A stretch of DNA of 64,000 bases, taken from NCBI RefSeq assembly GCF_025947305.1, contig NZ_CP110009.1, positions 3,203,501 through 3,267,500 of the forward strand, in the 5' to 3' direction. The stretch is from Flavobacterium sp. N3904. Its GTDB lineage: Bacteria; Bacteroidota; Bacteroidia; Flavobacteriales; Flavobacteriaceae. Position 1 is the first letter of the stretch. Each line of letters starts with the position of its first letter. Both the position numbers and the translations under genes were made by a program. Under the pieces are notes generated by a model that was given only the letters and a program-made list of their open reading frames with translations, did no database searches and had not been told where the DNA came from. Positions 10,091 through 19,369 of this stretch are shown piece by piece.

Positions 10091-10680
10091 TCACTTTTTA
10101 GCCAACCCGTAATACTCATTCTGGTATTTTGGGTAACCAAAACCTCATGGACAAGCTCGTCGCTTTTGAAGAAAACCGTTTTTCCTTGCGTTGGACTAAT
10201 CTTTTGATTGTTGTCTAGTTGATGAATCAGCAGTTCTCCCCCATCACTCTCCTGCCAATCGCTGTTCAAATAACTAATTATGGAATACTTCCTGCTTGGA
10301 TTGTTCTTGAATTGATCTAAATGTTTCAGATAAAAATCACCTTTTTCATATAGGGAATAATGAAATTCATACCCAGTAATTCCGGCATAGCAACTTTCAT
10401 TTAGATATAAAATAAAAGCTTCCATTTGGGCAAAAAACTCATTTTCGAAAATATTGTTGTGTTTTTTGTCCAGCCAATAAATAGAATCACTTCGGACGGC
10501 TCCATCGTATGACAACTTCTCCGAATTGCCTATTCCAGCGGCAGATAATTGACTGTTTTTATTCAACGTATATAAATTCTGTTTTAAGTTATTGGCCAAA
10601 TCATCACTCAAAAAATGCTCCGATATTCCTACTTTATTTTCTATATAAGTAGCAATCAAATCCTCAAAACTGTTTTCCAT
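10087..10680 (-). CDS. 2OG-Fe(II) oxygenase, SM-20/prolyl hydroxylase type
   Basis: 197 residues from the ATG at 10680 (an upstream in-frame ATG at 10719 would add 13 poorly conserved residues). The double-stranded beta-helix metal site is visible: H-x-D in FYLKHLDQF, a distal histidine in DELVHEVL, and the 2-oxoglutarate-binding arginine in TRMSITGWL. YSIISYLNSDW and GGELLIH are typical of SM-20/PHD-like hydroxylases, which hydroxylate protein or small-molecule substrates in the cytosol. It is convergent with, and overlaps by 4 nt, the putative deamidase gene, so a functional link to that cluster is possible but unproven. Confidence 0.85.
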   Translation of the reverse strand: MENSFEDLIATYIENKVGISEHFLSDDLANNLKQNLYTLNKNSQLSAAGIGNSEKLSYDGAVRSDSIYWLDKKHNNIFENEFFAQMEAFILYLNESCYAGITGYEFHYSLYEKGDFYLKHLDQFKNNPSRKYSIISYLNSDWQESDGGELLIHQLDNNQKISPTQGKTVFFKSDELVHEVLVTQNTRMSITGWLKSD

Positions 10681-10909
10681 GTTTGTTTTTATTGACTGCA
10701 TAGACCGCCAACGGGACAAGGTAGACTAAATAAAATGGGAAAGGTCCCAAAATAAAATATTCTTATTTTTAGTTTTATAAAAAGTAGTGCTACGGCTTTT
10801 GTTTTTAATATATAAATGGCTAACTTTAAATTACTTTATACCATTTATTTAAATCTAATTTTTATGTACAATGCCATTCTTTAAATTATTTTTTTAATAT
10901 AAAGTAAAC

Positions 10910-11701
10910 ATGAAAGCAGATACAATCAAGATAGAAGCCTTTCAAATCGCTGAAGCTTTTAATATAAAACAATTGAGGGCTGAATTTGAAGTTGAAGCCT
11001 ATTCGGGTACTACTTCTGAGCTTTTTTATACATTTAAAGAAAAAGATCGCTATCTCTATATTTTTGACTATGGTGTGATTGTTTTTGCAAACTATACTGC
11101 AGCTGAAAAAGATAAAATCATTCAGTTTCTCAAAAACTACGCGACAACTTTGGTTGATCTGGATTTGTTTGAAGAATATAAAATAGAAACCGATCAAAAT
11201 ATTCCTAAATACCTAGTTAAAAATGATTTTGTGACTGTCAATGAAATTAATCCATCAGTATTGCGAATTGTTATGCTTAACACAGGTCAGTCTGTTGCGC
11301 TCGAATATTATGAGGTTTTGACCGATGCATTGATTACTTCATCCAAAGTATACATTCAGGAATTAGAACAACGAGGAAAACTGAGCATTTCAAAAAATAA
11401 TTTACTTAAATATATTGGAAAAGTATTAAATGTTAAAAACAGTATTGTAGATAATCTTTACATTCTGGATGACCCCAATCTTGTTTGGGACAATGAAGAT
11501 CTCAGTTTATTGAATCGCAATCTTAAAACCAATTTTGATATAAATCCTCGTTTCAAAGATCTGGATTATCGATTACGAATTATCGAAGACAATTTAAAAC
11601 TATTTACCGACGTCTTGAATGTTCGCGAAAGCTCCCGCCTGGAATGGATAGTCATTATTTTAATTGCAATCGAAATTATTATTGCCTCGATTTATCATTA
11701 A
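10910..11701 (+). CDS. RMD1/YagE family (DUF155) membrane-anchored protein
   Basis: 263 residues. The DUF155 pattern is clear: early YLYIFDYGVIVFANY, a helical middle (TDALITSSKVYIQELEQRG) and the ending LNVRESSRLEWIVIILIAIEIIIA, whose last ~20 residues form a C-terminal membrane anchor. Eukaryotic relatives (RMD1, RMND1) act in mitochondrial translation or division; the bacterial role is undefined. A bidirectional terminator hairpin follows at 11739-11761, so it is probably a single-gene transcript. Confidence 0.85.
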   Translation: MKADTIKIEAFQIAEAFNIKQLRAEFEVEAYSGTTSELFYTFKEKDRYLYIFDYGVIVFANYTAAEKDKIIQFLKNYATTLVDLDLFEEYKIETDQNIPKYLVKNDFVTVNEINPSVLRIVMLNTGQSVALEYYEVLTDALITSSKVYIQELEQRGKLSISKNNLLKYIGKVLNVKNSIVDNLYILDDPNLVWDNEDLSLLNRNLKTNFDINPRFKDLDYRLRIIEDNLKLFTDVLNVRESSRLEWIVIILIAIEIIIASIYH

Positions 11702-11738
11702 TAGACAAAACATAACTTACGATATGTTATAAAGAAGA

Positions 11739-11765
11739 AAGCCGAAACTATATTTCGGCTTTTGT
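11739..11765. terminator. Bidirectional intrinsic terminator
   Basis: AAGCCGAAA (11739-11747) pairs with TTTCGGCTT (11753-11761) around a 5-nt loop, flanked by T/A-rich sequence, between the convergent genes ending at 11701 and 11785. Confidence 0.75.
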
Positions 11766-11784
11766 TGTTAAAAATCTGAATTCA

Positions 11785-13248
11785 TTATAATTTGCTGATA
11801 TAACTCCCGAACATATCCTTGAATTGATACCCTTCAGACAGACGGTCTTTGTTCAGTTTCTTGTATTCTACCAACCCCCAAAGGATAAACTCTTTCATGA
11901 AATAACGATCTTGTTTTTCCAGTTCGGGTTGGTATTTTGCTATTAATTTATCCAAAGGAGTAATACTATCCAAAATAGATTTGTATTCTTCATCAGAACA
12001 ATCATCCAATAATTCGAAACCGCTTTCGGTAAAAAACCAATCCAAAATATCGGTATAAACGGTTCTTTCTCCGGGTTTTTCCAGTTTTTCAATTTTCGGA
12101 AAATAAGCTGGAAAAAAAGTGTGTATCGCATCACCTATCAAGTGTTGGGCCACAATGGCAGCTCCCTCCTGCTCTCCTTCGTACACCAATTCGACTTTAC
12201 CGGTTATTGATGGAATAATTCCCATAAAATCGGATAAACGCAAAGTTGTAAAATCAATTCCTGATCGTAAAGCGCGGCGTTCTGCAGTACTCAATAAATT
12301 TTCGTAAGCAGTAATACTCAATCTGGCACTGACACCACTTTTGTTGTCAACGTATTCACTTTCTCTGGCTTCAAAACTGATTTGCTCCAATAAATCTTTG
12401 GCCAACGAAGGAACGTAAACCAGATTGGTTTGATTTTCATCTAATTTTGCTTCCTGCGTGGTAATCGTTCTTGCAATTTTTATGGTTTCTGGATAATGTG
12501 TCAAAATTTGCGAACCAATTCGGTCTTTCAAAGGAGTTACAATACTTCCTCTATTGGTATAATCTTCAGGATTTGCGGTAAAGACAAATTGCATATCGAG
12601 TGGCATGCGCAATTTAAACCCACGAATTTGTATATCGCCTTCCTGCAGTATGTTAAATAGTGCTACTTGAATTCTTGCTTGCAAATCAGGCAATTCGTTA
12701 ATCACAAAAATACAACGATTGGCACGTGGAATCATTCCAAAATGAATCACACGATCATCGGCATAGGATAATTTTAAATTGGCTGCTTTTATCGGATCGA
12801 CATCTCCTATCAAATCAGCAACGGTAACATCTGGAGTAGCGAGTTTTTCGAAGAATCGCTCGCTTCTGTGTAACCAGGAGATTGGAGTATCATCCCCTTT
12901 GGCAGCAATTAAATCTTTGGCAAAACGGGACAATGGATGAAATGGATCATCGTTGATTTCAGAACCCGTTACAAACGGAATGTATTCATCCAATAATTCG
13001 ACCATTTTACGAGCCAATCTTGTTTTGGCCTGACCGCGAAGCCCCAATAAATTGATGTTGTGACGGGACAAAATGGCTCGTTCCAACTCAGGAATAACAG
13101 TATTTTCAAAGCCGTGCACTCCTTCAAAAGTAGTTTGCCCTGATTTAATTTTCTCTCTTAAATTGTACCGTAATTCATCTTTAATATTCTTGCTTACGTA
13201 TCCCAATTTCTTTAACTCCCCGAATGTATTTATGTTTTCTATTTTCAT
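11785..13248 (-). CDS. MoxR/magnesium-chelatase-like AAA+ ATPase
   Basis: 487 residues. A Walker A variant GLRGQAKT lies at 69-76, a Walker B region RCIFVINELPDL around 190-200, and a sensor region FVFTANPEDYTNRG near 235. The insertion FNILQEGDIQIRG is the pre-sensor hairpin typical of chelatase-like AAA+ proteins. The VWA protein encoded just upstream (13379-14497) is the expected partner: MoxR-type ATPases paired with VWA proteins remodel or load metal into target complexes. There is no porphyrin pathway nearby, so Mg-chelatase activity itself is unlikely. The N-terminal ~45 residues and C-terminal ~150 residues are family-specific. Confidence 0.87.
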   Translation of the reverse strand: MKIENINTFGELKKLGYVSKNIKDELRYNLREKIKSGQTTFEGVHGFENTVIPELERAILSRHNINLLGLRGQAKTRLARKMVELLDEYIPFVTGSEINDDPFHPLSRFAKDLIAAKGDDTPISWLHRSERFFEKLATPDVTVADLIGDVDPIKAANLKLSYADDRVIHFGMIPRANRCIFVINELPDLQARIQVALFNILQEGDIQIRGFKLRMPLDMQFVFTANPEDYTNRGSIVTPLKDRIGSQILTHYPETIKIARTITTQEAKLDENQTNLVYVPSLAKDLLEQISFEARESEYVDNKSGVSARLSITAYENLLSTAERRALRSGIDFTTLRLSDFMGIIPSITGKVELVYEGEQEGAAIVAQHLIGDAIHTFFPAYFPKIEKLEKPGERTVYTDILDWFFTESGFELLDDCSDEEYKSILDSITPLDKLIAKYQPELEKQDRYFMKEFILWGLVEYKKLNKDRLSEGYQFKDMFGSYISKL

Positions 13249-13260
13249 ATTTTTCTTTTA

Positions 13261-13302
13261 AAGTTGCTAAGATTCTAAGTTTCTAAGAATCTAAGTTTTA
13301 TT
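13261..13302. repeat. Dispersed CTAAG-type intergenic repeat
   Basis: Contains AGATTCT (13269-13275) and AGAATCT in inverted orientation around AAGTTTCT. The same TTCTAAG/CTTAGAA words recur at 26889-26917 and around 30225-30415. Noncoding. Confidence 0.4.
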
Positions 13303-13378
13303 AATTCCGTTTATTTTATAAAATGACAAATGCTTCTGCTACAAACAATGCTCAAAACTCATAACTCATAACCCAAAA

Positions 13379-14497
13379 CTACTTAACCCTTTTTTTCCTA
13401 TTGGTTTCATAATCTTGAAAAATCATTTCGCCCAAGCCTTTTAATCCAGTATAAAACGCTTTTCCTTGGTTGGCTTCGGTGAAGTGATTTACAAATTTTT
13501 GCAAATAAGGATCACTGGCAATCATAAAAGTAGTGATCGGAATATGCAATTTCCGTGCTTGTTGGGCTTGTGTATAACATTTGTCAACGATATATTGATC
13601 CAAACCGTTGCTGTTCATGTAATATGAGCCGTCTTTTTCTCTCACACAGCTCGGTTTCCCATCGGTTATCATAAAAATTTGCTTGTTGGTATTTCGTTTT
13701 CTACGCAATAAATCCATGGCTAGTTGCAAACCAGCAACAGTGTTGGTATGAAATGGTCCCACTTTTAAATATGGTAAATCGTGAATAGAAATTCTCCAAG
13801 CATCGTTACCAAAAACCAGTATATCCAAGGTGTCTTTTGGATAGCGGGTGGTAATTAATTCAGCCAAAGCCATTGCCACTTTTTTGGCAGGAGTTATTCG
13901 GTCTTCTCCATACAGGATCATACTGTGACTGATATCAATCATCAAAACGGTGCTCATTTGCGATTTGTATTGCGTTTCTTCGACAACCAAATCATTTTCG
14001 GTAAGCATAAAATCGGCAACACCATTATTGATTTGTGCGTTACGCAAACTTTCGGTCAATGAAATTCGCTCTAAACTATCGCCAAAATGAAACTCCCGGA
14101 ACTCTCCTGTATGCTCGTCACCGTTGCCCACGTGTTTGGTTTTGTGGTTACCGCTCCCCGACTTTTTTATGTTTCCAAAAATGTTGTCTAAAGCCTGTTG
14201 TCGTATGGCGCGTTCGGTCTTGGCGGTAATTCCAACTCCAGAAGTTCCATCCTCTTTGAGTTCTTCCCGGATGTATCCTTTCTTCTTTAAATCATCAATA
14301 AAATCATCAATAGTATAGGATGGTTCAGTTAGTTTGTATTCTTTGTCCAATTCGCGCAACCAACTAATAGCCTCGTCAAAATCTCCTGATGTGTGTGTGA
14401 TAAGCTCTTTAAAAATAGCAAAGAGTTTATCAAATGGAGATTGAAACGGAGCTTCATAACTCTTAAAATAAAATCCTTTTTTTATCGTATTGTTCAT
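13379..14497 (-). CDS. VWA domain protein, partner of the MoxR-like ATPase
   Basis: 372 residues. A von Willebrand A domain occupies about 180-365 with an intact MIDAS motif DISHS (188-192) and the later T (MITDGKPS). The first ~170 residues are helical with a charged, glycine-rich linker around 110-140 (a probable flexible hinge). No signal peptide or membrane segment, so it is cytosolic. It lies upstream of the ATPase gene on the same strand with 130 nt between, the usual pairing in which the VWA protein is the adaptor binding the ATPase ring. Confidence 0.87.
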   Translation of the reverse strand: MNNTIKKGFYFKSYEAPFQSPFDKLFAIFKELITHTSGDFDEAISWLRELDKEYKLTEPSYTIDDFIDDLKKKGYIREELKEDGTSGVGITAKTERAIRQQALDNIFGNIKKSGSGNHKTKHVGNGDEHTGEFREFHFGDSLERISLTESLRNAQINNGVADFMLTENDLVVEETQYKSQMSTVLMIDISHSMILYGEDRITPAKKVAMALAELITTRYPKDTLDILVFGNDAWRISIHDLPYLKVGPFHTNTVAGLQLAMDLLRRKRNTNKQIFMITDGKPSCVREKDGSYYMNSNGLDQYIVDKCYTQAQQARKLHIPITTFMIASDPYLQKFVNHFTEANQGKAFYTGLKGLGEMIFQDYETNRKKRVK

Positions 14498-14668
14498 AAT
14501 GATAAATTTAGATTATTTTAAAAGAACTTATTATAAACAAATTATAATTTTACGTTAAAAGCCAAATTGGTAATTAGTGAAAAGTTAATCGGAAATAGTA
14601 ATTGTACGATTTTTTCAATACCTCCAAAAAAATAAATTTAAAGAATCTCTATTCACTTTTTACCAAAA

Positions 14669-15457
14669 TCAGTCCACTTTTTTAAAAACTAACTTTCCCC
14701 CGGATGGATTTGTAAGCACCAATTTCATATTCTCCACTTTATAATTGGTAGTACTTTGTAAAGCTTTAAGAAATTCGTTTTCTTTATTATTTTCTCCACA
14801 AGCCATTCTCGTATTAATAATATTGGTAAAACGAAGCAATCCTCTTTCGAAGAAAATGGTTCCATTCATTCGATTACAACCTGCGTAACCCATAAATCGA
14901 TTGGTTGAACTGTTTATTTCAAGATTGGGTAATTCTTTATTGAAGTTTGTCAAACTCACTTTTCCTCCATTAAGTTTTTCCAGAACCCAAATATCGTGCA
15001 AACGTGGGTCTGTAATGTAGTTTCCACAACCGCTCAAAAACGTAGATTTGTTGTCTTTTACAATTTCGATGCGAACAGAATATGACGATTTATCACCCGA
15101 CATGGTATTGGTACATTCCTGTTGCATAATCTGGATAATCATTAACCCTGCTCCAGTAGTAACCCTGTACATTTTCACATTGGCATCCATCGCTCTGATA
15201 GGCTCAACATGAGTGCCATTAAAAGATTCAAAGCCAGGTATTAGAGATGTAAATTCAATGGTTTTTTCGGATATTTTCAAACTCCAGCCAGTTTCATTTC
15301 CATTTCCTCTAAAATAAATACCATTTTCCAAATTTTCCATTTGTTGCTTGTAGGCAGCTGTTGGTTCCGTTTTTGCAGGTTCATTCGGTGTTGCTACAGC
15401 ACTTTTACAGCTGGCTATAAGCACAATAATTACTAATAACTGAATCCACTTTTTCAT
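14669..15457 (-). CDS. META/HslJ-domain lipoprotein
   Basis: 262 residues. The N-terminus is a lipoprotein signal ending LIASC, with the lipidated cysteine at 17. Residues ~40-150 resemble the COG3650-type domain often joined to META domains (GNGNETGWSLKI, then CTNTMSGDKSSYSV). Residues ~155-262 are a META domain, with GYAGCNRMNGTIFF and NTRMACGENNKENEFL as diagnostic motifs. META/HslJ proteins are envelope proteins linked to heat or drug stress without a defined activity. It is the last gene of a minus-strand series from 16279. Confidence 0.85.
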   Translation of the reverse strand: MKKWIQLLVIIVLIASCKSAVATPNEPAKTEPTAAYKQQMENLENGIYFRGNGNETGWSLKISEKTIEFTSLIPGFESFNGTHVEPIRAMDANVKMYRVTTGAGLMIIQIMQQECTNTMSGDKSSYSVRIEIVKDNKSTFLSGCGNYITDPRLHDIWVLEKLNGGKVSLTNFNKELPNLEINSSTNRFMGYAGCNRMNGTIFFERGLLRFTNIINTRMACGENNKENEFLKALQSTTNYKVENMKLVLTNPSGGKLVFKKVD

Positions 15458-15476
15458 AATTTAGAGTATAAAATAA

Positions 15477-15857
15477 TTACTTAAACTTTCCATCTACATA
15501 AAACCAACTGCCGTTTTCTTGTTTAAAAGTAGAAAATTCATAATGTACTTGGTTTACATTATTCTCGTCTATGAAATACGCTTTAAATTCGACTGTGTTT
15601 TCTGTAGCGGAAATGATTTCTAGTTTTTGCCATTTATTGGCTGTAGCCCAATGCAAAATTTCTTCTCGTGAATAGTATTTTCTTTCGGAACTGTGTGTTG
15701 TTGCCAATAAATAATCTGCTTTATGGGTGGAGTAAGCCGAATATCTTGATTTCATTAACGCCAAAGCACTTGGCGCTTTTTTGGTACCATTTATATAAGG
15801 TGCACAACAGCTTTCAAATGAATTCTCAGTACCACAATAACATTTTTTTGGAGTCAT
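15477..15857 (-). CDS. YchJ family protein with N-terminal SEC-C motif
   Basis: 126 residues. The start KKCYCGTENSFESCCAPYI is a SEC-C zinc motif (CxC...CC). It is followed by the YchJ core with SALALMKSRYSAYSTHKADYLLATT and a C-terminal beta region ending GSWFYVDGKFK. The family has an NTF2-like fold; function is unknown. Complete at the usual length for the family. It sits between the META lipoprotein gene and a small charged protein gene. Confidence 0.88.
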   Translation of the reverse strand: MTPKKCYCGTENSFESCCAPYINGTKKAPSALALMKSRYSAYSTHKADYLLATTHSSERKYYSREEILHWATANKWQKLEIISATENTVEFKAYFIDENNVNQVHYEFSTFKQENGSWFYVDGKFK

Positions 15858-15881
15858 CGTTATTAAAGAAACTGTATTTAG

Positions 15882-16112
15882 TTATAATTGCCCGTCAAGT
15901 AAAACGATTCTTTGTTGCAATTGATTCAATAATACTTGGTACTTACTAATTTCAATTAATTCATCATCTTCTTCTGCATAATCTAGTAATTCGTCTAAAT
16001 CCTCACTAACTTCAACTAATTTGTTATTAGCCGCTCTAGCATTTTTAGCAGTAATAAAATCAATTATTTCTTGAACTCCATTTTTTAATTCACTAAATTT
16101 ATTCTTATCCAT
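15882..16112 (-). CDS. Small acidic helical protein
   Basis: 76 residues, not recognised. The sequence is predicted almost entirely helical, with an acidic centre (EVSEDLDELLDYAEEDDELIEI) flanked by hydrophobic heptad-like positions, so a coiled coil or helical hairpin is likely. It starts 12 nt after the stop of the 51-residue basic protein and lies 24 nt before the YchJ gene, suggesting one transcript. Confidence 0.6.
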   Translation of the reverse strand: MDKNKFSELKNGVQEIIDFITAKNARAANNKLVEVSEDLDELLDYAEEDDELIEISKYQVLLNQLQQRIVLLDGQL

Positions 16113-16123
16113 ACTATTATAGT

Positions 16124-16279
16124 TTAATTATTTTCGGAAGACTTGTTGTCTTCATTGAATTTTCTAGTAATTTGTTTTAGCTTTTCTTTACGATCCATAG
16201 CTGCTTTTTTGGCTTTGTCTTGCGCTTTGTGCAGTTTGTCGTTGTGTTTCTTGATATTTCCTTCGTTGTTTCTACTCAT
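16124..16279 (-). CDS. Small basic protein, 51 residues
   Basis: ATG at 16279, stop at 16124-16126. The product is lysine- and asparagine-rich (starts MSRNNEGNIKKHNDKLHKAQ) and probably helical; no family recognised. Support for coding: an open frame with a good ATG, tight 11-nt spacing to the next same-strand gene, and an opposite charge to that neighbour (basic 51-mer, acidic 76-mer), which could interact. Confidence 0.5.
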   Translation of the reverse strand: MSRNNEGNIKKHNDKLHKAQDKAKKAAMDRKEKLKQITRKFNEDNKSSENN

Positions 16280-16525
16280 AGTATTTCTCTTTTATATTGA
16301 AGATAACGATCTGGTTTTAAACATATCGCTATTAAAAACGAATGCAAAGTTCGGCTTTATTATTGAAATTATGATTGTTTTTATTAAGCTGAATACACGA
16401 CTTTGCTCTTTAGTGTTACAATTAGAACAACCATTTCTTACTTTTCTAAATTAGAATTAGTATCTTTAGACGTGCAAAATTCTCTTTTTGGATTATTAAA
16501 TAATCTTTTGAACTTTTAAGCGTGT

Positions 16526-19369
16526 ATGGAATTTACAAAAAAATGGCTCAAATTAATCCGCTGGTCTTTGATAAATCCAAGGACTGCAGGTTTTTTTATA
16601 TTTTTATTCCTTAGTAGTGGCATTGTATTTTCTATATTTCAACGGATTCAAATCATTAAAGAAAATGAACATCGTGAAATGGAAATTGCTCTTGAAGCCG
16701 TTAAACAAAACGTAAACCAATGTCTCAAAAACTGTTATACAACCACACTCACGTTGGCATTAACAATAAACGACAAAGGGATTCCAGAAAATTTTGATTC
16801 TATAAGTTCTCAACTTTTGGCGTCTAATGACTGCTTAGATGCCGTACAGCTAGTGCCAAATGGAGTAATAAAATATATTTACCCACTAAAGGGAAATGAA
16901 TCTGCTTTAAATTTAAACTTATTCAATACTCCAAACGTTAGTAAAGAAGCCATACAATCCATAACAAATAAAAGTATGTATTTTGCAGGTCCTTTGATTT
17001 TAAAGCAAGGCGGACTGGGTATTATAGGCAGGCTGCCAGTTTATAAAAAAAATAAATTTTGGGGGTTTGCTGCAGTTGTAATTAAATTAAATACTTTGCT
17101 TAAAATTTCTGGAGTAAATTCAATTGATACCAATAAATATTATTTTCAATTTTCAAAAATAAATCCAAACACAAAAAAAGAAGAGTTTTTTCTCCCTTTT
17201 AGAGATGATTTTCAACAAGCCCAACAGATTTCAACAAAAATGCCTGATGGAAATTGGAAATTATATTTAACTAGATTAAAAGGAAATCACGAATACTCAT
17301 CTCTAATTATTCCTTCAATTTTAAGCATTATCCTCTGTTTATTATTTGGCGCTTTTATAACTATTTTGCTAAATAAACCAAAGCGATTGGAGGAATTAAT
17401 AACTATTCAGGCCGAAAAGCTTTTGAATAGCGAACTGAAATTTAAAACTATTTTTGATCGTGCACCAATAGGAATTGCACTCGTAGACAATAATACTGGA
17501 ACTTTTCTAGAAATCAACAATAAATTTTGCCAACTGTTGGAATACTCTGAAAAAGAAATGAAACTCATTAATTATCAATTAATTACTCATCCACAAGATT
17601 TAATAATAAATGAATTAAATGCAAAAAATCTCAATGAAGGTATAATAAATGAATACACACTAAAAAAACGTTACATAACTAAAACAGGAAAAAAAGTTTG
17701 GGTAAATTTAAATGTAACTTCGCTTTTGAATACAGGTGAAAAAAGAAACACCAACATTGCAATTGTAGAAGACATTACTCTGCAAAAACAAATTTTAGAA
17801 AATCTTAGAAAAAGTGAAGCACAGTTCAGGAACCTATTCAAAGAATCCCCTATTCCATTATGGGAAGTTGATTTGTCATACATTAAAAATTACCTCAAGA
17901 ATCTAAAACTCATTGATAAAGATCCAAAAATTGTTGAAAATTACATTAAGGAGCACCCAGAAGTAGTTCTTAAATGTTTTTCCTTAATTAAAATTGTAGC
18001 CTTAAACAATAAATGTTTAGAACTGCTTAATATTAAAGCAAAAGAAGAATTAACCAATAATTTAGAGCAGGTACTTGACAAAGAAACAATAAACGACTTT
18101 ATCAAGCAATTGGTTGCTATTACGCAAAATAATTTAGAATTGATATATGATTCTCAAATTAAGAATAGTAATGGTGACTCAATTGATATTCATTTTAGAT
18201 GGAATGTAATACGTGGTTATGAAAAAACATTCGAAAGAATAATAATTTCAACGGAGGATATTACTTCTCGAAAATTAAATGAAAAAGTGATTCTTAATTC
18301 ACAACAAAAAATAGAATCCATTGTAAACACTATAGACGGGATTGTTTGGGAATGTGACATAACAACTTTTGCCTTTACTTTTGTGAGCAAAAAAGTAAAA
18401 CAAATTTTGGGTTATACCCCAGAGGAATGGATAGATGAACCCAATTTTTGGGAAAATCACATTCATCCCGATGACAGAGTAGCTGCGATGGAGTATTGTT
18501 CTGCAAAAACCAAGGAATTATTAAATCACGATTTAGAATATAGAATGATTTGCAAAAATGGTTCTGCAATTTGGATACGGGACATGGTGAATATTGTTTA
18601 TGAAAATGATAAAGCTGTAAGCTTACATGGAATAATGATTGATATAACTAAATCAAAAAATATTGAAGCTGATTTGAATAATTCATTCAATTTGGTTACC
18701 AAACAAAATGAAAGGTTATTAAATTTTTCCTATATAATATCTCACAATTTACGGTCACACACCAGCAATATTGCCTCAATTGTAGCATTAATAATGTCTG
18801 CTGAAACAAAAGAAGAAAGAGCAGATTTGATGAAATTACTAGTTTCGGTTTCCAACTTACTCAACGAAACAATGTTGCATTTAAACGAAGTTATTAATAT
18901 ACGGACTAATATAAGCATATCAACAGAAGATTTGAGCTTAAAAGAATATGCCGATAACGTGATGAAAGTTTTCTCTCAACAGATTATTTCAAAAAAAGTC
19001 ACCATTTCCAATCAAATTCCTGAAGATTTGATAATCCATTATAATCCTGCCTATTTAGAAAGTGTACTTTACAATATGATTTCAAATGCAATAAAATACA
19101 ACCATCCCGAACGAAAACTATGTATCGATTTAAAATGGATAACAAAAAAAGATAAAAAATACCTCGAAATATCAGACAATGGTATTGGTATTGATTTGGT
19201 AAAAAACGGAAAAAAAATTTTTGGTATGTATAAAACTTTTAGCAATAACCCAAATTCAAAAGGAGTTGGATTATTCATCACAAAAAACCAAATAGAAGCA
19301 ATGGGGGGGACTATAACTGTAGAAAGCGAACCCAATATAGGTACAACATTTAAAATTGAAATATTATGA
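16526..19369 (+). CDS. Sensor histidine kinase: CHASE-like sensor, three PAS domains, HisKA, HATPase
   Basis: 947 residues. TM1 is at ~22-41 and TM2 at ~258-282; between them lies a periplasmic CHASE-like domain (AVKQNVNQCLKNC..., PLILKQGGLGIIGRLPVY). Three PAS/PAC units follow at ~305-425, ~430-575 and ~590-715. The phospho-acceptor is His740 in SHNLRSHTSNI, and the ATPase domain shows the N box (NMISNAIKYNHP) and G boxes (DNGIGIDL, GVGLFITK). It is thus an inner-membrane sensor that autophosphorylates. Its last codons overlap the following receiver gene by 4 nt, so that protein is the likely first phosphate acceptor. Ligand unknown. Confidence 0.9.
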   Translation: MEFTKKWLKLIRWSLINPRTAGFFIFLFLSSGIVFSIFQRIQIIKENEHREMEIALEAVKQNVNQCLKNCYTTTLTLALTINDKGIPENFDSISSQLLASNDCLDAVQLVPNGVIKYIYPLKGNESALNLNLFNTPNVSKEAIQSITNKSMYFAGPLILKQGGLGIIGRLPVYKKNKFWGFAAVVIKLNTLLKISGVNSIDTNKYYFQFSKINPNTKKEEFFLPFRDDFQQAQQISTKMPDGNWKLYLTRLKGNHEYSSLIIPSILSIILCLLFGAFITILLNKPKRLEELITIQAEKLLNSELKFKTIFDRAPIGIALVDNNTGTFLEINNKFCQLLEYSEKEMKLINYQLITHPQDLIINELNAKNLNEGIINEYTLKKRYITKTGKKVWVNLNVTSLLNTGEKRNTNIAIVEDITLQKQILENLRKSEAQFRNLFKESPIPLWEVDLSYIKNYLKNLKLIDKDPKIVENYIKEHPEVVLKCFSLIKIVALNNKCLELLNIKAKEELTNNLEQVLDKETINDFIKQLVAITQNNLELIYDSQIKNSNGDSIDIHFRWNVIRGYEKTFERIIISTEDITSRKLNEKVILNSQQKIESIVNTIDGIVWECDITTFAFTFVSKKVKQILGYTPEEWIDEPNFWENHIHPDDRVAAMEYCSAKTKELLNHDLEYRMICKNGSAIWIRDMVNIVYENDKAVSLHGIMIDITKSKNIEADLNNSFNLVTKQNERLLNFSYIISHNLRSHTSNIASIVALIMSAETKEERADLMKLLVSVSNLLNETMLHLNEVINIRTNISISTEDLSLKEYADNVMKVFSQQIISKKVTISNQIPEDLIIHYNPAYLESVLYNMISNAIKYNHPERKLCIDLKWITKKDKKYLEISDNGIGIDLVKNGKKIFGMYKTFSNNPNSKGVGLFITKNQIEAMGGTITVESEPNIGTTFKIEIL

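Noticed and set aside
11785..14497. Magnesium chelatase for porphyrin synthesis
   Set aside because: The AAA+ and VWA proteins resemble ChlI/ChlD only in general; no ChlH or porphyrin genes are present, so a MoxR-VWA pair is the safer reading.
16143..16454. 103-residue hydrophobic plus-strand ORF
   Set aside because: It is antisense to the 51-residue minus-strand gene and its hydrophobicity comes from reading a lysine-rich gene backwards.
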